In this document: positions 30,801 through 38,611 of the stretch, piece by piece | Layout of the letters: every line of letters starts with the position of its first letter | Position numbering within the stretch: position 1 is the first letter of the stretch | Source: Prevotella sp. 885 | GTDB taxonomy: Bacteria > Bacteroidota > Bacteroidia > Bacteroidales > Bacteroidaceae | Length of the DNA stretch: 41,870 nucleotides | Reading direction: 5' to 3' | NCBI RefSeq assembly: GCF_002265625.1 | Contig: NZ_NOVE01000028.1 | Span: 1-41,870 of the forward strand | Notes under the pieces: model-generated | The model's database searches: none | Seen by the model: only the letters and a program-made list of their open reading frames with translations | Told to the model about the DNA's origin: nothing | Position numbers and translations under genes: made by a program

Positions 30801-31940
30801 ATGACACACATACTCAGACCATTGACCAATCCGTTTGTGTCGCAGGGATACGAAAGTCCGGAATATTTCTGCGACCGTAAGGAAGAGACAGCCACGCTCC
30901 TTTCTCATCTCAGGAACGGCAGGAACGTGACGCTCATATCACCACGAAGAATCGGAAAGACCGGACTTATAAAGAACACGTTCTATCATCTGCTTGAAGC
31001 CGATAAGGACGCCGTGTGCCTGTATGTTGACATATACGCCACGAAGAACCTGCGCGACTTTGTGGAGCAGTTGGGCATAACCGTCATCAACGACCTTGTA
31101 CGCAAGAACGCATCGTTGAAGGACAAGGTGCTCACGTTCTTCGCATCGCTGCGTCCTGTCTTCAGCCTTGACCCGCTCACCGGCGAACCAAGTGTGAGCA
31201 TCACCGTGGAGCAGTCGCAGGAAGACCTTACCATTCGCAGCATCTTCAATTATCTTAACGAAAGCGGCAGGGAAGTCTACGTAGCCATCGACGAGTTTCA
31301 GCAGATTGGCGAATATCCCGAAAGCGGCACCGAAGCAATGCTGCGCTCCTACATCCAGTTTGCGCAGCATGTCCACTTCATCTTCTCAGGCAGCAAACAT
31401 CATCTTATGGCAGAAATATTCGGCTCGCCCAAACATCCTTTCTATCAAAGCACGGAGATGATGGGGCTGAAGCCTCTTAAGAGTGACGTCTATTACGACT
31501 TCTGCCGCAACTTCTTCGTGAAGAAGGGAGGAGCGCTCAGCGAGGAAGTGTTTATGTATATATATGACGAGTTTGAGGGACACACCTGGTATGTGCAGAC
31601 CATTATGAACCGTCTGTACGAGAACGAGACGGAGGTGGACAGCATACAGCAAGCCAACAGCGCCATCCTTGCGGCTCTTGCCGGACGCGAAGCGCAATAC
31701 GAAAGCATGGTGCAGTTCTTCACGGAGAATCAGTTTGCCCTGCTCAAGGCTATTGCCAAAGAAGGAATCGTTTCGCAGCCCACGTCAGGAAAGTTCATTA
31801 AGGCGCACGGGCTTAGCGGAGCAAGCAGCGCAAAGGCGGCGCTGAAAGTGCTCGAAGAGAAAGAACTGGTATATCGTAAGCCTGAGGGATACGTCGTTTA
31901 CGACCTCTTTATGAACTTATGGCTAAGGAGGAGCTATTGA
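30801..31940 (+). CDS. ATP-binding protein of the archaeal-type ATPase (AAA/STAND-like) family
   Basis: 379 residues. Walker A is VTLISPRRIGKTGLIKNTF (~43-61), Walker B with its acid is VYVAIDEFQQIGEYPE, and HFIFSGSKHHLM carries the sensor. The C-terminal ~70 residues (TSGKFIKAHGLSGASSAKAA, then LKVLEEKELVYRKPEGY) form a winged helix, as in PF01637-type ATPases. These proteins are common accessory genes in Bacteroidota with unknown roles. Monocistronic by context, with a perfect promoter. Intact. Confidence 0.9.
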   Translation: MTHILRPLTNPFVSQGYESPEYFCDRKEETATLLSHLRNGRNVTLISPRRIGKTGLIKNTFYHLLEADKDAVCLYVDIYATKNLRDFVEQLGITVINDLVRKNASLKDKVLTFFASLRPVFSLDPLTGEPSVSITVEQSQEDLTIRSIFNYLNESGREVYVAIDEFQQIGEYPESGTEAMLRSYIQFAQHVHFIFSGSKHHLMAEIFGSPKHPFYQSTEMMGLKPLKSDVYYDFCRNFFVKKGGALSEEVFMYIYDEFEGHTWYVQTIMNRLYENETEVDSIQQANSAILAALAGREAQYESMVQFFTENQFALLKAIAKEGIVSQPTSGKFIKAHGLSGASSAKAALKVLEEKELVYRKPEGYVVYDLFMNLWLRRSY

Positions 31941-32024
31941 CGGAGATTGCATAAAATAATCGTCGTATAAAAATCCAAAGAAATGGTATATAGGGATTTT
32001 CCCCCGATTTTTAGGGCATATCCT

Positions 32025-32055
32025 TTTGCTGGCTAAAGGATAAATACTAATTTTG
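32025..32055 (+). promoter_or_regulatory. Promoter of the outer-membrane barrel gene
   Basis: TTTG (32025-32028), 19-base spacer, TAATTTTG (32048-32055). Perfect consensus match, 51 bases before the ATG. Confidence 0.8.
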
Positions 32056-32106
32056 CAGCTCAAAGAGAGATGTATAAACATTCCCACAAACAGTAAAAAA
32101 ACGCTT

Positions 32107-32796
32107 ATGAAAAAGATTTTCCTAATCGCAATGGCGATTATCACCCTCACCCTGTCAGCACAGGCACAAGCCTATCGTGACAGCCGCTATTACAACAATA
32201 GCACCGGCAGACTGGAGTATACCTATCATCATCATGACGGCGTAATCGGTACGGGCGACGTCTATTACGGACTGCGTCTCGGACCAGCCTTCTCTACGGT
32301 CAACTCAGACGACCAGGCTCTCGACGGAGGCGACTCGCAGACGGGTCTTAATCTTGGAGCCGTGATAGGATTCGGACTGTCCGACACCACTCCCCTCTTC
32401 CTCGAAACCGGACTCTTCTACGTTGAGAAGGGCGGAAAGAACGTCTTCGAGGGCAAGAAGATGACGTACGACCTCAACTATCTCCAGATTCCTATCGTGG
32501 CAAAGTATGTCATCGACATTGACGGCGACTTCTCCGTACAGCCTTTCTTCGGCGGCTACCTTGCCTGTGGCGTCGGAGGAAAGATCAAGAACTATGGCGA
32601 CCGCCTTTCCGAAAGCTCGTTCTCACACAAGTATTTCCAGCGCTTCGACGGTGGTCTGCGCATCGGTTGCGGTGCCGCATACGACATGTTCTACGTTGAT
32701 CTCGGCTACGACATCGGACTTTCCAACATCACTCACGACGAGTTCGACGCATCACACAACAGATGCTGGACACTCAGCTTAGGAGTAAACTTCTAA
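32107..32796 (+). CDS. PorT-like outer-membrane beta-barrel protein
   Basis: 229 residues from ATG 32107. A signal peptide (MKKIFLIAMAIITLTLSAQA) is followed by a His/Tyr-rich segment (YTYHHHDGVIG). Then come alternating strands typical of small barrels: YYGLRLGPAFSTV, GLNLGAVIGFGL, LFLETGLFYVEKGGK, LNYLQIPIVAKYVI, FGGYLACGVGGKI and YVDLGYDIGLSNI. It ends in an aromatic C-terminal strand (WTLSLGVNF), the usual outer-membrane insertion signal. Function is unknown. Own promoter and strong terminator, so monocistronic. Confidence 0.87.
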   Translation: MKKIFLIAMAIITLTLSAQAQAYRDSRYYNNSTGRLEYTYHHHDGVIGTGDVYYGLRLGPAFSTVNSDDQALDGGDSQTGLNLGAVIGFGLSDTTPLFLETGLFYVEKGGKNVFEGKKMTYDLNYLQIPIVAKYVIDIDGDFSVQPFFGGYLACGVGGKIKNYGDRLSESSFSHKYFQRFDGGLRIGCGAAYDMFYVDLGYDIGLSNITHDEFDASHNRCWTLSLGVNF

Positions 32797-32853
32797 GCAT
32801 AAAACACAAAAGCGGAATCCCCAAAGCCGGGATTCCGCTTTTGTGTTTTATGC
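32797..32853. terminator. Very long bidirectional terminator hairpin
   Basis: Arms 32797-32821 and 32829-32853 are a perfect 25-bp inverted repeat with a 7-base loop, starting right after the barrel gene's stop. It contains an AAAACACAAAAG / CTTTTGTGTTTT part, so either strand ends in T-rich sequence. Confidence 0.85.
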
Positions 32854-32900
32854 AATTAGGAGTTTTGAATTGTAAATTGAATAAATCAAAACTCCTAATT
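32854..32900. repeat. Second inverted repeat at the fmt 3' end
   Basis: AATTAGGAGTTTTGA (32854-32868) and its perfect complement (32886-32900) abut the terminator and run 6 bases into the end of fmt. A similar AATTAGGAATTTTGAATT string lies at 29312-29329, so it may be a small dispersed repeat. Confidence 0.6.
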
Positions 32901-33878
32901 CACCTTATGTTCTTCCACATTCTTAAATCCGTTGAGGAAGTCGCGGGCAGCCATACGCTTCTTTCCTGCAGCCTGCAGCTCAACTATCTCAAGCCATTCG
33001 TCTCCTGTGGCAACGAGCAGACGTCCGTGTTCTGCCTTTAACGTGCCGGGAGCGGCTCCTCCAGTAGCAACATTCGTCTTTGCCGTGCGGAAGACCTTCA
33101 ATACAGACGCAGCATTTTTTCCTTCCGCCTCACCACGGGGCGAGAGCGTTGTCCACGTGCCGGGATACGGACTCAGACCGCGCACGAAGTCGTACACACG
33201 CTTGGCTGGCAACGTCCAGTCAATCTCACAAGTCTCCTTGAATATCTTCGGCGCCGCATGCAAGGGCAGGTCCTCACGCTGCGGTTGTGCAGGAACGTCG
33301 CCGTCCTTCTCTATAACGAGGTCCACGGTGTCCTGGCAGATACCTGCACCAAGCTCCATCAGACCGTCATATACATACTCCACGTCAGCATCGTCGGGGA
33401 TGGCGAACTCACGCTGCATGATTATCTTACCAGTATCGATGTCATGATCGAGGAAGAACGTCGTCACGCCTGTCGTTGTCTCGCCGTTGATGACAGCCCA
33501 GTTTATCGGGGCAGCACCGCGATACTGCGGCAGAAGGGCGGCATGCACATTGAAGGTGCCGAAGCGGGGCATTGCCCACACCACCTCTGGCAGCATTCTG
33601 AAAGCCACCACCACCTGCAGGTCGGCATCATAGCCACGCAGCTCCTCAAGGAAAGCCTCATCCTTCATCTTCACCGGCTGGAGAACGGGCAACCCGTGCT
33701 CCAGGGCATATTCCTTCACAGCCGATGCACGCAGCACCGAACCGTGACGTCCTACGGGCTTATCAGGCTGAGTGACCACAGCCACAACATTATATCCGTT
33801 TTCCACAAGTCGCTTCAATGAGCCGACAGCAAAGTCGGGTGTTCCCATGAAGACAATACGCAAATCTTTCTTTTCCAT
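32895..33878 (-). CDS. fmt: Methionyl-tRNA formyltransferase
   Basis: 327 residues, standard length. It formylates the initiator Met-tRNA with 10-formyltetrahydrofolate. The N-terminal hydrolase domain has VFMGTPDFAVGSLKRLVENG and VVTQPDKPVGR. The catalytic Asn-His-Asp are in FNVHAALLPQYRGAAPINWA and FLDHDIDTGKII. The C-terminal domain (KRVYDFVRGLSPYPGTWTTL) binds tRNA. Minus-strand TAACTTTG at 33904-33911 is its likely -7 box. It is transcribed away from the Sua5-family gene; no def gene is adjacent. Confidence 0.97.
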   Translation of the reverse strand: MEKKDLRIVFMGTPDFAVGSLKRLVENGYNVVAVVTQPDKPVGRHGSVLRASAVKEYALEHGLPVLQPVKMKDEAFLEELRGYDADLQVVVAFRMLPEVVWAMPRFGTFNVHAALLPQYRGAAPINWAVINGETTTGVTTFFLDHDIDTGKIIMQREFAIPDDADVEYVYDGLMELGAGICQDTVDLVIEKDGDVPAQPQREDLPLHAAPKIFKETCEIDWTLPAKRVYDFVRGLSPYPGTWTTLSPRGEAEGKNAASVLKVFRTAKTNVATGGAAPGTLKAEHGRLLVATGDEWLEIVELQAAGKKRMAARDFLNGFKNVEEHKVN

Positions 33879-33903
33879 CTTGTTTTATATCTATTCTTTC
33901 GTA

Positions 33904-33911
33904 CAAAGTTA
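33904..33911 (-). promoter_or_regulatory. -7 box TAACTTTG of fmt
   Basis: Perfect -7 element on the minus strand, 25 bases before the ATG. The -33 box is not clear. Confidence 0.5.
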
Positions 33912-33950
33912 CGAAAAAACAAGGGTGGGAAATAAACGTTGCCTTATTAT

Positions 33951-33981
33951 TTTTCACAAAACGAAAAAAAACGTAACTTTG
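33951..33981 (+). promoter_or_regulatory. Promoter of the Sua5-family/ClC unit
   Basis: TTTT, 19-base spacer, TAACTTTG: one mismatch in the -33 box. 47 bases before the ATG, divergent from the fmt promoter. Confidence 0.6.
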
Positions 33982-34028
33982 TATTTACATTCATTTGAAG
34001 TAACAACATAAAATTCAGAATATCAGAG

Positions 34029-34598
34029 ATGACACAGAAAGAAGACATCAAGAACGCTGTAGAGACAATGCGCAAGGGTGGAGTGATACTCTATCCCACC
34101 GACACCGTATGGGGAATTGGCTGCGACGCCACCAACGCCGAAGCCGTAGCAAAGGTATATGCCATAAAGCACCGCGACGACTCGAAGGCGCTGATATGCC
34201 TCGCCGACTCCGTTGACCGCGTGCAACGCTACGTTAGGGACGTGCCCGATGTGGCATGGGACATCATGGAGCTGGCGGAGAAACCCACCACCGTGATACT
34301 GGACGGCGCCGTAAACCTCGCGCCTAACCTCATAGCCGAGGACGGAAGCATCGGAATGCGCATTACCAACGAGCCGTTCTCCAAGGAGCTGTGCTACCGC
34401 TTCCAGAAGCCCATCGTAAGCACCAGCGCCAACATAAGCGGCGAACCTGCTGCACAGAACTATGGCGACATCGCGCCCGAACTGCTCGAAGCTGTCGACT
34501 ATGTTTGCTGGACAAGACGTCAGGAGCACAAGCCTCACACACCGAGCAGCATCATCAAGCTCACACGAGACGGACAAGTAACCATCATCAGAAAATGA
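34029..34598 (+). CDS. L-threonylcarbamoyladenylate synthase (Sua5/YciO/YrdC family)
   Basis: 189 residues, a single YrdC domain without the extra Sua5 domain. GGVILYPTDTVWGIGCDATN is the signature; KHRDDSKALICLADSVD carries the basic residues for nucleotide binding. GSIGMRITNEPFSKELC, PIVSTSANISGEPA and TPSSIIKL complete the pattern. The enzyme makes threonylcarbamoyl-AMP from Thr, bicarbonate and ATP for t6A37 modification of ANN-decoding tRNAs. It could also be the YciO branch of the family, as I cannot separate the two by eye. Its stop is one base from the ClC start codon, so the two are co-transcribed. Confidence 0.9.
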   Translation: MTQKEDIKNAVETMRKGGVILYPTDTVWGIGCDATNAEAVAKVYAIKHRDDSKALICLADSVDRVQRYVRDVPDVAWDIMELAEKPTTVILDGAVNLAPNLIAEDGSIGMRITNEPFSKELCYRFQKPIVSTSANISGEPAAQNYGDIAPELLEAVDYVCWTRRQEHKPHTPSSIIKLTRDGQVTIIRK

Positions 34599-34599
34599 C

Positions 34600-36411
34600 A
34601 TGGAACCCGAAGTCTTAATAAACGAGCCTAAGGAGACGCTGGCAGACCGCCTCTATAAATGGCGCACCACGCATCTGTCCGAACGCCAGTCCACAATCAT
34701 ACTGGCGTTCCTCATCGGATTTCTCGCGTCGGTGGCTGCCTTCCTGCTCCACTCCTTGATACACGAGATACAGACGCTGCTCAGAACGGGCATCACGTCC
34801 GACTCGTTCAACTGGACGTTCCTCATCTTCCCTATCATTGGCGTTTATCTTACTTCCTTATTCGTCAAATACGTGGTGAAGGACAACATATCGCACGGTA
34901 TCACGCGCATCCTGTATGCCATCTCCTCCAAGCAGTCGCGACTGAAACGCCATAACTGCTGGACGTCAGTGGTGGCATCTGCCATAACCATCGGATTCGG
35001 CGGATCAGTAGGAGCCGAGGCACCTATCGTGCTTACCGGTTCAGCCATCGGTTCCAATCTCGGACAGTACTTCCGCATGGACAAGAAGACGCTGATGCTG
35101 CTTGTGGGATGCGGTGCGGCAGCTGCCATCGCCGGCATCTTCAAGGCGCCGATAGCCGGACTGGTGTTCACGCTGGAGGTGCTGATGGTGGACCTCAGCA
35201 TGGCATCGCTTCTGCCCATCCTTACTGCAGCGGTCACCGCCACGTGCTTTACGTATATGTTTATGGGAAGCGACTCACTCTTCAATTTCCATCTGGACGG
35301 CGAATGGATTATCGAACGCATACCGGCAAGCATTGTGCTCGGCGTGGTATGCGGACTCGTCAGCCTCTACTTCATCCGCTCCATGGGAGCCTGCGAGGGT
35401 CTCTTCGCACGTTTGAAGGAAAAGCGTTACGCCAAGTTGGCATTGGGAGGCGTGCTGCTCAGCTCGCTCATCTTCGTCTTCCCCGTACTCTACGGCGAGG
35501 GCTATTCCGCCATAAACATCCTGCTCAACGGCGTTAGTGAAGCCGACTGGGAAGAGCTGCTCAAGAACTCGCTCTTCTATGGTCACGGCCATCTGCTCAT
35601 CCTCTACATCGCCCTTGTGGTCCTCACCAAGACATTCGCCACGGCTGCCACCAACGGTGGAGGCGGTTGCGGTGGTACGTTCGCACCTTCGCTCTTCGTG
35701 GGAGCATTCAGCGGATTCCTCTTCGCACGCCTCTGGAACATCTATCAGGTGGGCGTCTACATCCCCGAGAAGAACTTCACGCTGCTTGGCATGGCAGGAG
35801 TGATGGCAGGAGTGATGCACGCCCCGCTCACGGGCATCTTTCTTATAGCCGAAATCACCAACGGATATAATCTCTTCATGCCGCTCATGATTGTGAGCAT
35901 CTGCTCCGTTATGACCATCAGCATCTTCGAGCCGCACAGCATTTACGCCATGCGACTGGCTCGCGAGGGAAAGCTGCTCACCCACCATACTGACCGTTCG
36001 GTGCTCACGCTGATGAGCATGGAAAGCGTAGTGGAGCACGAGTTCACGTCCGTTCAGCCCGACATGCCGCTCGGCAAACTGGTTAACGCCATATCGAAGA
36101 GCCACACCAGCTTCATCCCCGTGCTCGACAATGCCGGAAGCATACTCGGCGAGATTGACATCACTAAGATAAGACACGTGATGTTCCGCGCCGAACTCTA
36201 CAACAAGCTGACTGTAAGACAACTCATGCAGCCCGTCGCTGCAAAGGTGGGCGTCAACGACTCGATGGAGGAAGTGATGCGAAAGTTCGACCTTAAGGGC
36301 ACCCGCTATCTTCCCGTGGTAAACAACGCCGGACACCTCACGGGCTACATCTCACGCACACGTGCCTACAGCATGTACCGCAAGATGGTGGCTGACTTCT
36401 CAGCCGAATAA
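34600..36411 (+). CDS. ClC-family chloride channel/transporter with two CBS domains
   Basis: 603 residues. The membrane part (~25-440) has the ClC signatures GGSVGAEAPIVLTGSAIGSN (gating Glu in the G-x-E-x-P position), YGEGYSAINILLNG and GGGCGGTFAPSLFVGAFSGF. Two CBS domains follow (MSMESVVEHEFTSVQPDMPL, ~470-525; LTVRQLMQPVAAKVGVNDSM, ~535-595). They probably sense adenine nucleotides. It moves chloride, perhaps in exchange for protons, across the inner membrane. GAEAP instead of the usual GREGP is a variant seen in part of the family. It starts one base after the Sua5-family stop. Confidence 0.95.
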   Translation: MEPEVLINEPKETLADRLYKWRTTHLSERQSTIILAFLIGFLASVAAFLLHSLIHEIQTLLRTGITSDSFNWTFLIFPIIGVYLTSLFVKYVVKDNISHGITRILYAISSKQSRLKRHNCWTSVVASAITIGFGGSVGAEAPIVLTGSAIGSNLGQYFRMDKKTLMLLVGCGAAAAIAGIFKAPIAGLVFTLEVLMVDLSMASLLPILTAAVTATCFTYMFMGSDSLFNFHLDGEWIIERIPASIVLGVVCGLVSLYFIRSMGACEGLFARLKEKRYAKLALGGVLLSSLIFVFPVLYGEGYSAINILLNGVSEADWEELLKNSLFYGHGHLLILYIALVVLTKTFATAATNGGGGCGGTFAPSLFVGAFSGFLFARLWNIYQVGVYIPEKNFTLLGMAGVMAGVMHAPLTGIFLIAEITNGYNLFMPLMIVSICSVMTISIFEPHSIYAMRLAREGKLLTHHTDRSVLTLMSMESVVEHEFTSVQPDMPLGKLVNAISKSHTSFIPVLDNAGSILGEIDITKIRHVMFRAELYNKLTVRQLMQPVAAKVGVNDSMEEVMRKFDLKGTRYLPVVNNAGHLTGYISRTRAYSMYRKMVADFSAE

Positions 36412-36425
36412 GCACACCGAAATGA

Positions 36426-36465
36426 AAAGTGGCGCTTCAGGATTATTCTCCTGAAGCGCCACTTT
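36426..36465. terminator. Bidirectional terminator between ClC and RSH genes
   Basis: Perfect 17-bp arms (36426-36442, 36449-36465) with a 6-base loop, flanked by A-rich and T-rich runs, between convergent genes. Confidence 0.9.
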
Positions 36466-36474
36466 CATTTTCGG

Positions 36475-38361
36475 TTACTCAATGTCCACTCTTGCCACCT
36501 CGTCCACATTATTAATATGCTCGATGCTGTCGATGGCATGTTGCAGTTCCTTGGCGGAATGCACCTGAAAGTCCACTATGGTCTCCACTATACGGTCCTT
36601 GGTCTCCGTGACAAGCTTTGAGATTGACAGATTCTGCTGCTCCGTAATGCAAGCCACCACATCAGTAAGAAGATGAAAACGGTCGACACCACGGATGCAG
36701 ATACGCACAGGAAAGAGAAAATCCTCGCTCTCCTCAAAGCAGACATCCACAATAGAGTCGCCCTGCTGCGAAGCCAGTTTTATTGCCACCGGGCAGTTGC
36801 TCTTGTGGAGCGTGATGTTGCCGTCAGCGTCCTTAAAGCCTGCCACCTCGTCTCCCGGCAGAGGATGACAGCACTGACAACGCTGATACTCCAACTTCGG
36901 ACGGTTGGAAAGGAAGCGGCTGATATTGCTCTTTGCCTTGTAAGTAAGCACATGACCCAACCAGTCAGCCTCAGGCTTCGCGTCCTTGTCCACCCCTATC
37001 TCCACGCAGTCGCCACGATGGAGCACCGTCTTCACCGAACACAGCTTGCCGTTGACACGTGCATAGACAGCATGAAGTCCCACTTCGGAATGTATGTCGA
37101 AGGCAAAATCCAGAGCCGTGGCGTTCTTTGGCAGTTTGACACTATCGCCGTTGGGCGTAAACGCAATGATGTTGTCATTATAGAACGTAGACTTCACATA
37201 TTCCAGATAGTCATTATCGTCGGAATGGAAAGCGATGTCCTTAAGCACCTCCTTGAAGTTCTGCAACCATTCCATGACGTTCTCGTCCGTACGCTCAGCC
37301 GTACAACCGAGACGGTTATTACGAACCATGCGCTCTGAAGATATGTGCACCTCCTCCCACTTGCCGCGCATATTGAGCAGCTTCATGTGGAAGCTTCTGT
37401 ATCCGTTATCCTTTGGAGTGTTGATATAGTTTACAACGGAATACGGCATCTCCTTGAAATACTCGGTCAGCAAGCTGTATATCTGCATGCAGACCTCCTT
37501 CTCCTCCTTCGTACCCTCCGCTTTATAAATAATGCGGACATAATGCTTGCCGTCAACATGATAGAAGTCGCAGCCCTTGGTCTGCATCTTGCGCCATACA
37601 CTGTAAGGCGAACGCATACGCAACTCTATACGAACCTCCACCCCATTGGCGTCCAATATCTCCTGCGCCTTGGCGATGAAGGCGTCCACGGTAGGCTTTT
37701 CCGACTCTTGCAGGTCCGCCAAGAGCTTCTCCAGCTTCTGGTATTCGGCTGGACAGCGATAACGTAACGACAGGTTTTCAAGCTCGCTCTTCACGTCATA
37801 CAGACCCAGACGGTTAGCCAAAGGAGCATAGAAATACTCCGTTTCCGAAGCTATCTTCATACGCTTGGCGGAAGGCATGCTGCTCAGCGTGCGCATATTA
37901 TGGAGGCGGTCAGCCAGTTTCAGCAAGATGGCACGCACGTCGTACTCCACAGATGAGAGTATCTGACGGAAGTTGTCCACCTGCTTGGAATGCTTATATT
38001 TCTCCTTCTTCAGCTTTGTCACCACACCTACAAGGAACGCCACATCATCGCCGAAACGCTCACGGATTTCGTCAATAGAATAAGGGCAATCCTCAATTGT
38101 GTCGTGGAGGAATGCAGCCATTACAGGATTGACTCCCAATCCCATTTCCTCAATTATGATGCGTGCCACAGCCACCGGATGACTGATATATGGTTCGCCT
38201 GACTTGCGCTTCTGATCACGATGCGCGAATTCGGCAAATCGGTATGCTTCACGCGTCAATGCCAACTGCTTCTCGTCCACACGTTGAGCCAACAACGAGA
38301 AGATAACATCCACGTCGGCCTGTATCTTCTTTCTGTACATGTCTGTCATTGTCATAATCAC
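36475..38361 (-). CDS. RelA/SpoT homologue, probably hydrolase-only
   Basis: 628 residues, shorter than most long RSH proteins (about 700-750). The HD hydrolase is complete: HP at 61-62, LHDTIED at 85-91, VTKLKKEK, and LADRLHNMRTL at 149-159. The synthetase region (~240-345) keeps RSPYSVWRKM and TPKDNGYRSFHMKL, but the metal-binding Asp of the DLxAxR motif is replaced (GKHYVRII, Gly271), and EVQIRT reads EVHISS. TGS (~395-455), a Cys-rich patch (RCQCCHPLPGDEV) and a C-terminal ACT domain follow. I infer a SpoT-like enzyme that degrades (p)ppGpp and cannot make it. A separate RelA must then exist elsewhere. Start codon choice among several near 38361 is uncertain. Confidence 0.88.
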   Translation of the reverse strand: MIMTMTDMYRKKIQADVDVIFSLLAQRVDEKQLALTREAYRFAEFAHRDQKRKSGEPYISHPVAVARIIIEEMGLGVNPVMAAFLHDTIEDCPYSIDEIRERFGDDVAFLVGVVTKLKKEKYKHSKQVDNFRQILSSVEYDVRAILLKLADRLHNMRTLSSMPSAKRMKIASETEYFYAPLANRLGLYDVKSELENLSLRYRCPAEYQKLEKLLADLQESEKPTVDAFIAKAQEILDANGVEVRIELRMRSPYSVWRKMQTKGCDFYHVDGKHYVRIIYKAEGTKEEKEVCMQIYSLLTEYFKEMPYSVVNYINTPKDNGYRSFHMKLLNMRGKWEEVHISSERMVRNNRLGCTAERTDENVMEWLQNFKEVLKDIAFHSDDNDYLEYVKSTFYNDNIIAFTPNGDSVKLPKNATALDFAFDIHSEVGLHAVYARVNGKLCSVKTVLHRGDCVEIGVDKDAKPEADWLGHVLTYKAKSNISRFLSNRPKLEYQRCQCCHPLPGDEVAGFKDADGNITLHKSNCPVAIKLASQQGDSIVDVCFEESEDFLFPVRICIRGVDRFHLLTDVVACITEQQNLSISKLVTETKDRIVETIVDFQVHSAKELQHAIDSIEHINNVDEVARVDIE

Positions 38362-38570
38362 TCATTTTTAAAGTTGTTGTTTTCAGTTTACATCTCTCTA
38401 TTTTGTCTTTATCGTTTATGACAACATAGAGCAAGAAATAACCACAAAAACTATCAAGTTTTTTTCATATTTCATTGAGTCGTAGTTTTTAAATGTTTCA
38501 TAAAGGTAACAATAATATTAAAATTAAGCGACTTTTATGGTTTAAATGTAGTTTAGACTTTGATTTTTCA

Positions 38571-38578
38571 TACCTTTG
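38571..38578 (+). promoter_or_regulatory. -7 box TACCTTTG of the calcium ATPase gene
   Basis: Perfect -7 element 33 bases before ATG 38612. It rules out the earlier TTG start at 38576, which lies within it. No clear -33 box. Confidence 0.5.
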
Positions 38579-38611
38579 CATCATAATAAAAAAAAACACA
38601 TTTATATAGAA

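Noticed and set aside
35275..36336. 353-residue open frame antisense to the ClC gene
   Set aside because: His/Glu/Ala/Val-rich shadow of conserved ClC and CBS coding sequence.
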